From assembly GCA_014058105.1 (NCBI GenBank), contig JACGCM010002037.1, positions 186,001-250,000 of the forward strand: a DNA stretch of 64,000 bases, in the 5' to 3' direction. Each line of letters starts with the position of its first letter. The stretch's first letter is position 1. Position numbers and translations under genes: made by a program. Positions 1 to 11,197 of this stretch are shown in pieces. Below the pieces are notes generated by a model. It was not told the DNA's origin. It ran no database searches and worked only from the letters and a program-made list of their open reading frames with translations. Origin of the DNA: Kingdonia uniflora (taxonomy: Eukaryota > Streptophyta > Magnoliopsida > Ranunculales > Circaeasteraceae).

Positions 1-2577
1 ATGCTGCTATTCAAAGCTTTTTCGATGGTCGCTACTATCTGAAGTGTGATGTCGCTATAAAAAGTGTAGGCCGCGGGTTGCCTTTAAGAAAAGGAGGACC
101 CTATATAGAACCCCAACCCCGAAAATAGATGGGCATTAAGCTCCAGTAGTAATGGCTCTCGGAGGATTAAAATCTAGATCATATAGTGGATTGAAATCTA
201 GATCAAATCATTCCTAAAATACTCTTGATTTCGTAAGACGAAAAGTTGTAGGGTGGACTTCCACATTTATACCTACTATTTCATCAAGTAATTACAGTTA
301 AGATGCCTATTCTTTACGGAAATGTAAGGGATTTAGTATAGACAAAATAGGGGTATTTTAGGATTAAATAAATTGTGAGAATAGACGTATGATCTAACGA
401 CTATTACGATTCCACGTATTTATTGTTATAACCTAAACCTTCAATTTTTCTTAACATGTAGAGGGTAGTATGATTAACAACCGAGATTAATTCTTATGGT
501 ATGGTTATTCCTTCAGTAGTATAGAAAAGAACAAAAAAGAAAAAAAAGCTACGTGCTCTCTTCTTTTCTTTTGCCAAGGCATTTCTTTTTAAAGCGAAGA
601 CTAACAAGGATCCTTGGGAGATGAGGTGAAGACTTGCACTCAACTCAATGGCGTGGGTTGACTTTGTCTAGAGTTTACGGCTTTGGCTATAGTATGTCGC
701 TACTCAAAGCTTTTTTGATGGTTGCTACTCAAAGCTTTTTCGATGGTCGCTACTTTCTGAAGTGTGATACTGCTATAAAATGTGTAGGCCGCGGGTTACC
801 TTTACAAAAAGGAGGACCATAGATAGATTCCCAACTCGAAAATAGATGGGCTCTAAGCTCCAGCAGGAATGACTCTCGGAGGATTGAAATCTAGATCAAA
901 TCATTCCTAAAATACCCCTGATTTCATAAGATGAAAAGTTGTGGGGTGAACTTCCATTTATACCCACAATTTAATCAAGTAATTACGATTAAGATGCCTA
1001 TTCTTTAGGGGATTTAGTATAGACAAAATGGGGGCAATTTAGGATTAAATAAATAGTAAGAATAGACTAAATAACCCTTATGATCTAACGGCTGTTACGA
1101 TTCCATATATTTATTGTTATAACCTAAACCTTCAATTTTTCTCAACAAGTGGAGGGTAGTGTGATTAACAACCGAGATTAATTCTCATGGCATGGTTATT
1201 CCTTTAGTAGTATAGAAAAGAAAAGAAAAGAAAATTGAAGGTATTTCTTCTTTTCTTTTGCCAAGGCATTTCTGTTTTAGGCGAAGACTAACAAGGATCC
1301 TTGGGAAATGAGGTGAAGACTAGCACTCAACTCAACGGCCTGGGTTAGTTTTGTCTAGAGTTTGCAGCTTTGGCTATAGTATGTCCCTACTCAAATCTTT
1401 TTTGATGGTTGCCACTCAAAGCTTTTTCGATTGCCTAAACTCTCTGAAATGTGATGTCGCTACTCTATGAAGTGTAATATCGGCATAAAAAGTATAGGCC
1501 GCGGATTGCCTTTAAAAAAAAGGAGGACCCTAGATAGAACCCCAACCCGAAAATAGATGGACTCTAAGCTCCAACAGGAATGGCTCTTAGAGGAATGAAA
1601 TCTAGATCAAATCATACCTAGAATAACCCTGATTTTGTAAGACGAAAAGTTGTAGGGTGGACTTCCATTTATACTCACTATTTCATCAAGTAATTACGAT
1701 TAAGATGCCTATTCTTTAAGGGATTTAGTATAGACAAAATGGGGGCAATTTAGGATTAAATAAAAGTGAGAATAAACGAAATAACCCTTATGATCTAACG
1801 GCTGTTATGATTCCATATATTTATTGTTATAACCTAAACCTTCAATTTTCCTCAACATGTGGAGGGTAGTGTGATTAATAGCCAAGATTAATTCTCATGG
1901 CATGGTTATTCCATTAGTAGTATAGAAAAGAAAAGAAAAGAAAAGAAAATAAGAGAGCTACGACTCTTTTTTTTTCTTTTCTTTTGCCAAGGCATTTCTT
2001 TTTAGGGCAAAAACTAACAAGGATCCTTGGGAGATGAAGCGAAGACTAACACTCAACTCAATGGCCTGGGTTGGCTTTGTCTAGAGTTTGCAGCTTTGGC
2101 TATAGTATGTCGTTAATCAAAGTTTTTTTGATGGTTGTTACTCAAATCTTTTTCGATGGTCGCTACTCTCTGAAGTGTAATGTCGCTATAAAAAGTGTAG
2201 GCCGTGGTTTGCCTTTAAGAAAAGGAGGACTTTAGATAGAACCCCAACCTAAAAATAAATGGGCTCTAAGATCCAGCAGGAATGGCGCTCTCAGAGGATT
2301 GAAATCTTGATCAAATCATTCCTAACCATTTATACTTACTATTTTATTAAGTAATTACGATTAAGATGCCTATTCATTAAGGAATTTAGTAAAGACTAAA
2401 TGGGGGATTAAATAAATTGCGAGAATAGACAAATAACCCTTATGATCCAACGGCTATTACGATTCCATATATTTATTGCTATAACCTAAACCTTTAATTT
2501 TCCTCAACATGTGGAGGGTAATATGATTAACAGCCGAGATTAATTTTCATGGCATGGTTATTCCTTTAGTAGTATAG
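1..2577. repeat. Tandem array of a ~710-bp unit, about 3.6 copies
   Basis: The anchor GGCCGCGG or its one-base variants recurs at 69, 787, 1497 and 2200 (spacing 718, 710, 703), and a second anchor GATTAAC...GAGATTAAT recurs at about 472, 1163, 1873 and 2524. Each unit also repeats the phrases AACAAGGATCCTTGGGA and GAGGACC...AGATAGA and a GAAAA-rich microsatellite of varying length. Copies differ by scattered substitutions and by a deletion of about 60 bp in the last unit. The array is cut by the left edge of the window and stops near 2577. No open frame is shared by the units; the short ORF at 634-822 is not kept between copies. It behaves like satellite-type or locally amplified noncoding DNA; its origin is not recognised. 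Confidence 0.85.
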
Positions 2578-2811
2578 ATGTAATACTCATATAGGAACTG
2601 ACGGAGGAGACCTCATAGCCCCATACTATGTAAATAAATTCACCTGTAGAAAAAGCCAAGCAAAAAGAACAAGACACAAAAAGACGAATGCAACCCTCTA
2701 CTCTCAAGTCTTAACTCTCAAGCAAAAAGAGACAGATAGAGAGAGCTAGGAGAGGAGAGAGAGAGAGATTAGGGAAGAGAGGATATTGTGTAGAAGTAAA
2801 GAACCATAGAA

Positions 2812-2874
2812 ATGGTTGGCATGTTCTCACATTATCGTGGGAAAAGGCAATCATCAAATGCTCAAAGGGCAATT
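2812..2874 (+). CDS. Possible first coding exon of a host gene (21 codons, partial)
   Basis: An ATG opens 21 codons (MVGMFSHYRGKRQSSNAQRA followed by I) that end at a good splice donor, GTAAGC. Upstream, 2640-2811 has the look of a plant 5' leader, rich in CAAA and then GA repeats. The peptide start resembles a type of plant protein that begins MVG-(I/M)-FSR and continues with a basic stretch and Q-S-A-(I/L), but 21 residues are too few to name a family. No second exon was recognised before the CACTA terminus at 3595 nor in the right flank after 63153, so if this is a real gene its downstream part lies beyond the transposons or outside the window. It could equally be a chance ORF. Confidence 0.3.
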
Positions 2875-3257
2875 GTAAGCAAACCTACTCTCTATCATTT
2901 GTATTATTTATTATATTATTGTGATGTGTATGTGTTGCAAGTACTTATTAATTAAGCAACTGCTCTCCTAGATTTTGGCGTTAGGAGTGGTAAATGAACC
3001 CTTGGCCTTGAATGTGGATCATGTATTGATTACTGTACTTGTCCACCTAGATTTGTTGAAGTTGGTTGTGTTTGCTCCTATATAGTTTTGGTGTGTCTCT
3101 ATGAGTGGGTTCACTCCATTTTTATTTTTTTTGTGATTTAGTAGATTTACAGATTATGTATATATATGATTATTTGGTTTGATAAGACCTTTTTTGTTAT
3201 TCCTAAAATTTATTATGTGGTTACATTTTTTTTTTTTAGAGAGGTGTTTTGTGTGTT
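2875..3257. other. Intron-like AT-rich stretch
   Basis: After the donor at 2875 the sequence is T-rich with short dinucleotide runs and no gene. A segment near 3070-3140 (TTTGCTCCTATATAGTTTTG and onward) resembles a segment of the right flank near 63268-63335. Confidence 0.35.
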
Positions 3258-3281
3258 GGGGGGGGGGGGGGGGGGGGGGGG
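3258..3281 (+). repeat. Homopolymer run of 24 G
   Basis: Twenty-four consecutive G follow GTGTGTT. Such runs are rare in plant nuclear DNA, are prone to length error in sequencing and can form G-quadruplexes. Confidence 0.95.
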
Positions 3282-3360
3282 TTATATTGAATCAAACATC
3301 AATAAGACAATTATGGTGTGAACCCTTAGGAGTAGCTCATTGAATTGGCAGTTTTGTATT

Positions 3361-3594
3361 AGGGCGTGTTTGGTATTCCAAAGAATTGAGAAACCAAGTG
3401 AGAAAATGAAAAAAAAAAAAAAATGATTTCTCACTTGGGTGTTTGGCAACCAAAGTAAAGCAAAAAAATGTGTTTTCTCAGAAGGAAATATAGGTAAAAA
3501 AAGAAGTGAGAAACGGGTTCCCAACCACTTAGATGTGAAACACGATTCCCGAGAAATAATTTCTCAAGAAAAAAAAATTAGGTTTCCAAATACA
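3361..3594. mobile_element. Foldback MITE-like element next to the CACTA end
   Basis: The left end reads GGGCGTGTTTGGTATTCC and the right end, read on the other strand, GTGTGTATTTGGAAACC, an imperfect inverted pair. Inside, GAGAAACCAAGTGAGAAA and TTTCTCACTTGGGTGTTTGG form a second inverted pair, so the ~230-bp element can fold back. The terminus GGGCGTGTTTGG is of the kind seen in plant hAT-type MITEs. The right end touches or overlaps the CACTA terminus, so its own target duplication cannot be read. There is no coding capacity. Confidence 0.4.
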
Positions 3595-3860
3595 CACTAC
3601 ACCAATTTAGGAGATTAACTACAGTCTTAGTCTGCGGTAAAAGCCATTTTTCCATGGACTTTGACTGTAGTCGAGGTCTGTAGTAAAACATGCGTGGCAA
3701 TTTTTTTGTCATGGAGTTAATCTGAGGTAAAATTTATCGTGCAACCACGACATATATCCGTGGTAATTTGTTTGCCACAAATTTTTACTGAAACTAAATC
3801 TATTAAATACCACAGATAATATACAATTTGCCACGAATAAAGTCCGTGGTATATATTTTT
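3595..3860 (+). repeat. Left CACTA terminus and subterminal repeats
   Basis: CACTACACCAA is followed by repeated short words on both strands: CTGCGGTAAAA, CTGTAGTAAAA, CTGAGGTAAAA, CCGTGGTAA, TTTGCCACAAA, TTTGCCACGAA, CCGTGGTA. In CACTA elements such subterminal repeats are the binding sites of the TNP1/TnpA-type protein. The core here appears to be GTGGTA/GTGGCA and complements. Confidence 0.75.
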
Positions 3861-4499
3861 AATTGATAAAAAGATAGACAAATATACGTAAACAACATTC
3901 CTGTACTTCCTTCCTGACCCTGTAAAACACTCCCAATACTACATGAACTTTACAATATATTGCTGATATATGGAGGGAAAAAAAGGAGCTCATAATAAAT
4001 AATTTCATTCGTAGATAAATATTGAAATATCCAAGTACACTTGGTTCATATGACAATTCTTTGTAAAATCGAAAAAAACTAAAAAAATAAGCCTCATATT
4101 CTGTTTCCTTGCAATTCTAGCCACTTCGCTACCGGGAAGTACTGCACGCCTTGTAAGTGTTGACATCTAGCAATAACAAGCACGTACTATAATTCTATAG
4201 AATTAATTAACAATAATGATAATCGAGGGGAAATTTTTTTGAACCAATCTATAGCCGTGATTGGTACTTTAGAAGCACTAGACCAGAAAGAGTAAATACT
4301 GACACTTTTGGATATGCATTTATGACTGGGCATGTGTGTTGGAAAATTTTGACATTCTTTAACAGTCGTAATCCTATTACCACCGCCGTTTATTTTTTAT
4401 TTCTTCTTATTTACGTCATAAAAAATGCGACTGTGTTTTTCGTTGGAAAACAAATCCATTTTAGACGGTTCATATAGTCGTTTTGATCAATTAACCTAA
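3861..4499. other. CACTA left arm, no gene seen
   Basis: AT-rich sequence between the subterminal repeats and the leader. A short minus-strand ORF at 3859-4056 has no recognisable features. Nothing else can be supported. Confidence 0.5.
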
Positions 4500-4768
4500 A
4501 ACTACTCTAATTCTTTGTGAAAAAGAAAATAGAAGACCCGCCCAAAATTTCCAAATTACCCGCTAATGCCCTCTCTCTCTTTCTCCCATAGTGACTCTAA
4601 CAAGAGTTTCAAATTTGGAAATCTCTCGCCAAATCCCCATGCATTTATCTAAAACAAAGTTCCCCCGCAAAAATCCAACACCTAAAAAGCCTCACAATCC
4701 AATTTAAGTTATGGTTTAAGCTCTGTAAATCTCAATTTCCAATTAAATTTTAACCAATTTCTGTTATC
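4500..4768 (+). promoter_or_regulatory. Putative leader/promoter region of TNP2
   Basis: A pyrimidine-rich stretch (GCCCTCTCTCTCTTTCTCCCA and the C/T- and A-rich DNA after it) looks like a plant 5' untranslated leader upstream of TNP2. It is clearly similar to 16090-16290, upstream of TNP1: CTCTCTTTCTCCCATAGTGA versus CTCTCTCTCCCACAATCA, then ACTCTAACAA in both, then TGCATTTATCT versus TGGATTTATCT. The presence of the same leader before both genes argues that this region carries transcription signals. No TATA box is assigned. Confidence 0.5.
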
Positions 4769-4870
4769 CCCCGCAAAATTCCAACACCTAAAAAGCCCCA
4801 CAATCCAATTTCAGTTATGGTTTAAGCTCTGTAAATCTTGATTTCCAATTGAATTTGAGCCAATTTCAAT
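4664..4870 (+). repeat. 104-bp tandem duplication in the leader
   Basis: Two head-to-tail copies begin CCCCCGCAAAA at 4664 and 4768, with CAACACCTAAAAAGCC and GTTATGGTTTAAGCTCTG in each and only a handful of differences. It duplicates part of the TNP2 leader. Confidence 0.85.
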
Positions 4871-5976
4871 TATATATTCCTCTCTCTCGTATCATCCCTA
4901 TATTTTTTGGTTATTCATGGAGAAGATGGAGATCGGTATTGTGTTGTAGGGATTTGCTGTAATAAGGTTTGTAGAAGAATCATCTAATTTTTTCCTTTAA
5001 AATTGTAATTTTACTAAAGTTGTAGGGATCGAGAACTTCTTAAGGATTTCCTTTCCATCATATTTGATTCCTTGCAGTGAAAGCTTTTTGTTTCAACCTG
5101 GAAACAGTGTGAGATTATAAGAAATTTTAAAAGAAGAAAGAGGTATGTAATCTTATGATTTTTTTGTTTGTTAATTTTTTTCTTTACTAAATGACAAAAA
5201 ATAGTATATTAATTTTCTGACCTTGAATAGATAAATTAAGGATTTTCCTATTTTTGTTAGTATTTGTACTTTTTTGTATGTAAGATTTTTAGGGTTTCTT
5301 ATTTTTCATCTTTTTAATGTCTGATATCTTTATTATAATCTTGTTGTTACAGATTTTAGATTTTCTGTAGCAGTCTTTTCTTACTATATAAATCTCGCTA
5401 TCAGGTAAGATTTATAGGGTTTGTCTTTTAATATTATCGATGATTTCAAATTATAATGAGTTTTGTTACGTGGTTGTTGTGATTCTACATATGGTAACTA
5501 TTTTATTAGTATTAGTATTTTAGTATAAAAACGTTAAAAACTAAATAGGATTGTGTAAAACAGTTGTATTATTTGGTTGGGGGTTGCAATGCTCTTGAAC
5601 GATTAATTTTTAGAAGATTGAGAAGAATGTTGTAGAAGATTGAGTCTTAGCTATAAAGGTCTTAATGGCTGACTTAGAATTTGAAATAACCTATAGTCTT
5701 TGACAACCTCTTTTAAGTGTTATATTATATAATTGATTGTTACTCTTCCATGTAGTTTTTTATTGGGCCTATAACTATGTTGCTTAAAATGCCTTGTACA
5801 ACCCCTCTCCAATCTTTAAACATTTTACCAATGCCTGCATTTCTTGGTTTTTATAAGGCATCCCCATCATATCAAACTTTGGTTTCACTTTCTATAGGAG
5901 GCTCCCATCTAAAATTTTGATTCTCCTTCAATATAGGATGACTTCGTCCAAGCCGGTGATCCCAAAGAAGGAATGA
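4871..5976. other. TNP2 5' region, probably untranslated exons and intron
   Basis: T-rich DNA with several plausible splice sites but no conserved frame. An ATG at 5938 opens only a dozen codons before a stop just ahead of the TNP2 frame. It is most simply the untranslated leader with an intron. Confidence 0.45.
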
Positions 5977-8900
5977 ATGGCGGCACCTAGGGAGTCTCAC
6001 GAATATATTAAGGGCGTCGAGTCATTCATTCACTTTCTAATTTTAAATATAGCAAATTTGGGTAGTAAAGATTGGTATAGTTGTCCGTGCGTCAAATGTC
6101 GTAATAGAAAAGGGAAGAAAGTATTGCATGATATATTTAATCATTTAATATGCAATGGCATCGATACGACATACACGACGTGGATTTACCATGGAGAACC
6201 ATTTATTAGACCTGAGGGGAATGCTCCGACTAGGATGCATTCGACAAGTAATAATGAAGATACGCATCCAAGGATGATCGAAATTGTGAATGACAGATTT
6301 AGACATCTTCATAATGAGGATAATGTTGAAGCTGATGTTGGGGCTAATATGCTAGAATCTAATGGCGAGGATAATACTCAAACCCATAATGATCTTGAAG
6401 CTGATGTTGGGGCTAATACGGTCGAATCTAATGACGAAGATAATAGTCAAGCCCATAATGATCTTGAAGAAATGGCAAAGTACAAGAAGTTAATCGAAGA
6501 TGCAACACAACCACTGTATCCATCGTGTCGGAAGAAAGATACTAGATTTGCGGTTGCAGTTGAGCTATTGAGCATGATGACTAAACATAATGTCTCTAAT
6601 GATTTCGTAACAAAGTTGTTAAATTACATGAAAAAGATTCTTCCTGACGGGAACACTTTACCGCATAGTACATATAATGCTAAGAAGTTGGTTTCGTCTT
6701 TGCGTATGAAATGTGAAATCATACATGCATGCAAGAACGATTGTATCTTATATTAGAGAGACAAGGCAGATAAAGATAGTTGTCCAACATGCGGTAAAAG
6801 TAGATGGAGACCGATTAACCAATTGAACCCAACACTTGCACGTATCCCATGGAAAAAGCTAAGGTATTTTCCTCTAACACCAAGGTTGCAACGACTGTAC
6901 AGTATACCTTGGATTATAGAAAATAGTACTTGGCATACAAAAGCGGGCTCAGTTGTAAACGAAATGACAATTAGGCACCCCGTAGATGCTTCTTTCTGGA
7001 AACAAGTGAATCGTAAATTTCTCGAGTCTGCATCTGAGGCACATAATGTGTGGTTGGGTCTAGCAACTGGTGGATTCAATCCATTTGGGAACATGACAAA
7101 TTTGTATAGTTGTTGGCCTGTGATTATTGTTCCGTATAATCTACCTCCATTATTATGCATGCGAAGGGAGTTTACCATGTTAACACTTCTGGTTCCTAGA
7201 AAGCATTGCCCAAGAAAAGATATTGATGTCTATTTGCAGCCACTGGTTGAAGAGTTGAAAGAACTGTGGTCTGGCGGGAAAGAAACGTATGACTCTTGCA
7301 CTAAGAGTAGGTTCACTATAAAAGAAATATTAGTTTGGGATATACACGATTTCCCAGCGTATGGGCATCTATCGGGCTGCAAGACTGCTGGAAAGTATGG
7401 TTGTCCTGTGTGTGCCGAAGGGGCAAAGTCAGAATGGCTTACTCATGGAGGGAAATTTGCTTACATGAGACACAGGATATTCCTAAAAGATATGAATCAT
7501 CCATTTAGAAGCCAAAAGTCTCAATTTAATGGGAAAAAAGAAAATGGTAAGCCTCAACGCCGTATGACTGGTTATGAAGTATTACGAAAGATGGAAGCTA
7601 TAACTACAAAATATGGAAAGGTTGGCAAGAAAAGGAAGATTTATGATGATGGTGATAGTAGTAAGAAAAGGAAAGTTTCTGATGACGGTGATAGTAGCAA
7701 GAAAAGGAAGATTTCTGATGATGGTCATAAAAGCAGGAAAAGGAAGAGTTTTGTTGATGATAACAATAAAAAAAGAGTTTCGTTGATGGGGGTAGTGGAT
7801 CTACCGCTTGGTCAAAGAGATCTATTTTATTTGATTTGCCATATTGGAAGGTACAATAAGGTTATTTTATTAAATATATCGACATAACTAAATTATGTAT
7901 AATAATATATGCTTTCCATTATACAGGATTTACCTCTATGACACAATCTTGATGTGATGTACACAGAAAAGAATTGTGCAAAAATCTTATTTGAAACAAT
8001 TATGAACACGAAGAGTAAGCGTAAGGATGGAGTTAAAGCCCGCAAAGACCTTAAAGAGATGAAGATGAGGAAAAAACTATGGCCCAAGGTGAAAAAGAAT
8101 GGAAAGTTTTTTACCTGAAGCTCCTTTATGTCTATCCCGATCAGAAAGAGAGTTGATATGCAAAACACTGTATAACTTGAAAGTTCCTATTGGTTACAGC
8201 GGAAATTAGCAACATAATGTAAATTTGGAAGATTTCCAACTGAAAAATCTGAAGTCGCATGATTATCATATACTCATGCAACAATTATTACCGGTATTGT
8301 TAATGCGCGTCTTCAAGAAGCATACGCCTTTGTGAGCCGCCATTCAAGAATTATCAATATTTTTCAATGTATTGTGCTCTAAGGTTATTAATCGTGAAGA
8401 ATTTATAAAGATGAAGGAACGCATTGTGGAAGTACTATGCGTCTTCGAAAAATACTTCCTACGTTCATTTTTTGTTTCTATGATACACATTGTTGTGCAT
8501 TTTGCAGATGAGGTACTAATTGGTGGGTCTGTTAGATATAGATGGATGTACCCCTTTGAGAGGTAAATAAAACATCCACATTCCTGATTTTTTCTTCTAA
8601 TTAATAGCTTTAATATTTACAAAATAATATTTAAAGTATTAAATATGTAACAGGATGATGAAAACTTACAAAAAATATGTAGTAAATCTGAGATACCCTG
8701 AAGGGTCTATTGCAGAGCGATACCTCGATGAAGAAGCAATGATGTATTCCATGGAATACATGACTGATGGTAGAAAAGGAGGTCATAAGTGGGGGGGAAG
8801 GACAAATGAGGGTGATGATGGTGAAGGTGTTAGCCCGCTTGGCAGTAAAGGAAAGAAATACATTCTTGGAGCAGTGCAATACGAGTAAGCACATAAATCG

Positions 8901-9725
8901 GTTTTGCGACAAGCTCCTGAAAATGCTGAATGGGAAGAGTACGTACAAAAACCATATATAAAACACATAATTTGCATTCTTTGATATGTACTTGTCTAAG
9001 GTATATAATGTTCTATTTGCAGAAAATATGACATATATAAAGATAATCTTAATTCTCGTGGTCAAAGTCGAAGGAGCAATCAAAGACTTGAGAAACCAAT
9101 GGATTATTTTTCATGGCTTAGGCAACAGTTACAAAGTGAGGAAGATTCCACATTTAAGTTGCTTGTTAATGGACCGAGTTTTAAAGCTGTTTCGTATAAG
9201 TTATTCCAAGCCAATGGATATCTCTTTTGCACATCAGAGTCAGAGATGAGAAAGACAACCCAAAACAGTGGTGTATCCATGAGGGCTGTGACTACTTTTA
9301 TTTCAAAAGTCGGGGATAAGAACCCCATTGACGAGGAAGTCACATATTATGGGACCGTCAGATCAATATTGGAGTTGGATTACAAAAAGTTGAAGAAAAC
9401 TGTATTTTTTTGTGATTGGGTATGTATCGAAGAAAAGCGTGAGTGCCTTGTTGATTCTGAGATGAACTTGATATATGTCAATTTAGGCAAATTGCAAAAA
9501 AACTCAAAGGAAGATGATGAACCCTTTATTCTTACAATACAGGCTTCTTAAGTTTTTTATTGCAAGGATCAAAGTAGACCTAATGAGGAATGTCATGTTG
9601 TATTGGATTCTCCAAAGAGGTTAACTAAGGATATAGATGCTTACGAAGACCCCTTAGTATTCACGACACAAGTAAACATTGAGGCTTCTGAAAACATTAT
9701 CATGGAAGATGCTGAAGATCTTTAA
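5977..9725 (+). pseudogene. TNP2: CACTA TNP2-type transposase, decayed
   Basis: Transposase of CACTA elements, a DDE enzyme acting on the element ends in the nucleus. Exon 1 (5977-7864) opens with the transposase-associated zinc region (EYIKGVESF, then WYSCPCVKCRN), an acidic tandem repeat, then CPTCGKSRW and the tnp2 domain (WHTKAGSVVNEMTIRHPVD, LVWDIHDFPAYGHLSGCKT, YGCPVC). Exon 2 (about 7926-8562) carries HNLDVMYTEKN and the DUF4218 start ending RYRWMYPFER; exon 3 (about 8654-8990) YPEGSIAERYLDEEA; exon 4 (9028-9725) the DUF4216 region (YGTVRSILELDY, DDEPFILTIQAS). Breaks: TAG at 6754-6756 in place of Tyr, a frameshift near 7786-7792 in a G run, TAA at 8886-8888, TAA at 9549-9551 in place of Gln. 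It cannot make full-length transposase. Confidence 0.9.
7629..7752 (+). repeat. Four tandem KKRK-type peptide repeats inside TNP2
   Basis: The coding strand repeats a unit of about 13-14 codons reading (S/K)KKRK-(I/V)-x-DDG-(D/H)-x-S four times, just before the end of exon 1. Each copy is a basic, nuclear-localisation-like cluster followed by an acidic turn. The repeat is imperfect at the DNA level, so it is not a very recent expansion. Confidence 0.75.
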
Positions 9726-10268
9726 CATTAAGTCTTACTCTTTTTTTTTTCTGTGGGAAATGTTTTAGTTTAAATAATAATGGGTGTCCTACTCCAAGTT
9801 CTCTCTGCTACACATATAGCTTGTATTAATTTTCATTTCAATATGACATTTAATTATATATTTTACTGTGTACTGTGTACTTAGTTGGAAAACTAATCCA
9901 ATTTAAACTAATCCATATTTTACTGTGTACTGTGTACTGTGTACTTAGTTACGAATTTTGACATTATTCATATATTTGACAGGAAGAAAATAAACCTTGT
10001 AGCTTTATTAATGGTTCTCTCTCTCATTGTCTTCAATTACAGGTTTTTTCTCTCTCTCACACATTCCTTTGTTCTTTGTTTTATTTTTGTTTGATCTGAA
10101 TTTCTATGAAATTGATATCGAATTTAGTAGTTGATCTTATCCTAAGGTGCGATTTGGAGATAATCAGATTTTGTTTGGATCTTAATTTGTTGCTTTTTGA
10201 TAAATCCTTGAGGTAATTATTCATTTTAATTTTATATTTGTAAGAATTTGCCTGCAGGTTGCATATTG
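9726..10268. other. TNP2 3' region, then leader-like DNA
   Basis: Just after TNP2 there is a T-rich stretch and a short microsatellite in which TACTGTG recurs (about 9865-9945). From about 10018 the sequence becomes CTCTCT-rich and then T-rich, ending in a splice-acceptor-like TGCAG at 10254-10258, which resembles the 5' leader of a plant gene with an intron in its leader. Confidence 0.4.
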
Positions 10269-10318
10269 ATGACTAACCAATCCCAAGTAGGACAACCAAG
10301 GAGCTATAATTCAGAGAG
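10269..10318 (+). pseudogene. Unidentified exon-like fragment
   Basis: An acceptor (TGCAG), an ATG ten bases later and 16 open codons (MTNQSQVGQPRSYNSE) ending in a donor (GTAGGT) look like a first coding exon captured with its leader. I do not recognise the gene. It precedes the site-1 protease fragment, but site-1 protease begins with a signal peptide, so it is probably from a different gene. Confidence 0.35.
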
Positions 10319-10486
10319 GTAGGTTATGGCAGATAATTAATTCATCCCAACATTAATAGTGGTAGCCCGATATTAATTTATCCCAACGTCAAAGAATTTT
10401 TTTGTATAAAACTATTTCGTTTGTGTGAATTGCGATATTATATTCATTGGCGAGATCATGAGGAGTTTTTGTTCAGCTTATTGCAG

Positions 10487-10606
10487 GTATCTTAGACGTC
10501 ATGGTTCCTTGATGCATTTAACTATTCTATGGCAACCCACATGGATGTGCTGAATTTAAGTATAGGTGGACCTGATTATTACTTGGATCTTCCATTCGTA
10601 GAAAAG
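10487..10606 (+). pseudogene. S1P: Captured exon of site-1 protease (SBT6.1), catalytic-domain part
   Basis: Between an acceptor (TTGCAG) and a donor (GTAAGC) the frame reads [15 protein letters not shown], then [13 protein letters not shown] and LDLPFVEK. This matches the subtilase domain of plant membrane-bound site-1 protease, the Golgi enzyme that cleaves bZIP28/bZIP17 and other precursors. Conserved Tyr in V-S-Y-T has become TAG. The piece contains the substrate-binding strand NLSIGG but none of the catalytic triad. It is separated from the C-terminal S1P piece by two exons of another gene and by the bulk of the protease, so it is a fragment and not a functional gene. Confidence 0.85.
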
Positions 10607-10983
10607 GTAAGCGTATTTGGTCTACAACTATTGCTTTAATTTTTTGCTTCTAATTAGTGTAGTTCCAGTATCAGTACGTTATTGTGTGTATTGCTAAAAA
10701 AACCTTTATTTTTTAGATTACAATTCAGAGAATCATAATCTTCTCCCGCCAGGCCTTCAATAAAGCGAGGCATATACAGTATATAGCTCTATAGAAAGAG
10801 GGGGATGCACAAAAATGAGCAAAAGAAAAATAAAATAAGGAATGCCTTATTTTGTTTATATATGAGTAAATGACATTTTGAAGCATATGCACAATTTATT
10901 TTTTGTATGTTGTGGGTTGACTAATATTCTAATACTTGCTACATTATTTTGGTCATACCTAACTCCCGCAAGTTTTCTTGCAG

Positions 10984-11197
10984 TGGACGCTCCTCTATAG
11001 TTTGGGCATTATCATTTGAGACCACATGAGAGAAAATGGTCACCTGTAGGTTTGTATAGCCATATATATGCCCTTCATGCTATTTACTTGATGACTTAAT
11101 TTCTTGGTCTGACATCTTATTATACATGACGCCCATCTAATTTTGCAGTGATGATCTAACAATTAAGATATGGGGATCTGACAGCAAATTAATGCAG
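10984..11197 (+). pseudogene. CIA1: Captured two exons of CIA1 (WD40, cytosolic iron-sulfur assembly)
   Basis: Two exons with intact splice sites. The first (10984-11049, after TTGCAG) reads GRSSIVWALSFETT-stop-EKMVTC; the second (11149-11197, after TTGCAG, before GTAAGT) completes S and reads DDLTIKIWGSDSKLMQ. VWALSF...KMVTCSDDLT(I/L)KIW is one blade of the WD40 propeller of plant CIA1, the homologue of CIAO1, which helps load iron-sulfur clusters on cytosolic and nuclear proteins. An in-frame TGA lies in exon one. The rest of the propeller was not found. The fragment sits between two pieces of site-1 protease in the same orientation, so a transcript across the region would be chimeric. Confidence 0.75.

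Noticed and set aside
6753..7178. 141-codon minus-strand ORF
   Set aside because: It lies wholly within the TNP2 coding frame on the other strand and has no family features; a shadow.
8631..9083. 150-codon minus-strand ORF
   Set aside because: Opposite the conserved DUF4218 exon of TNP2; the plus-strand reading explains the sequence.
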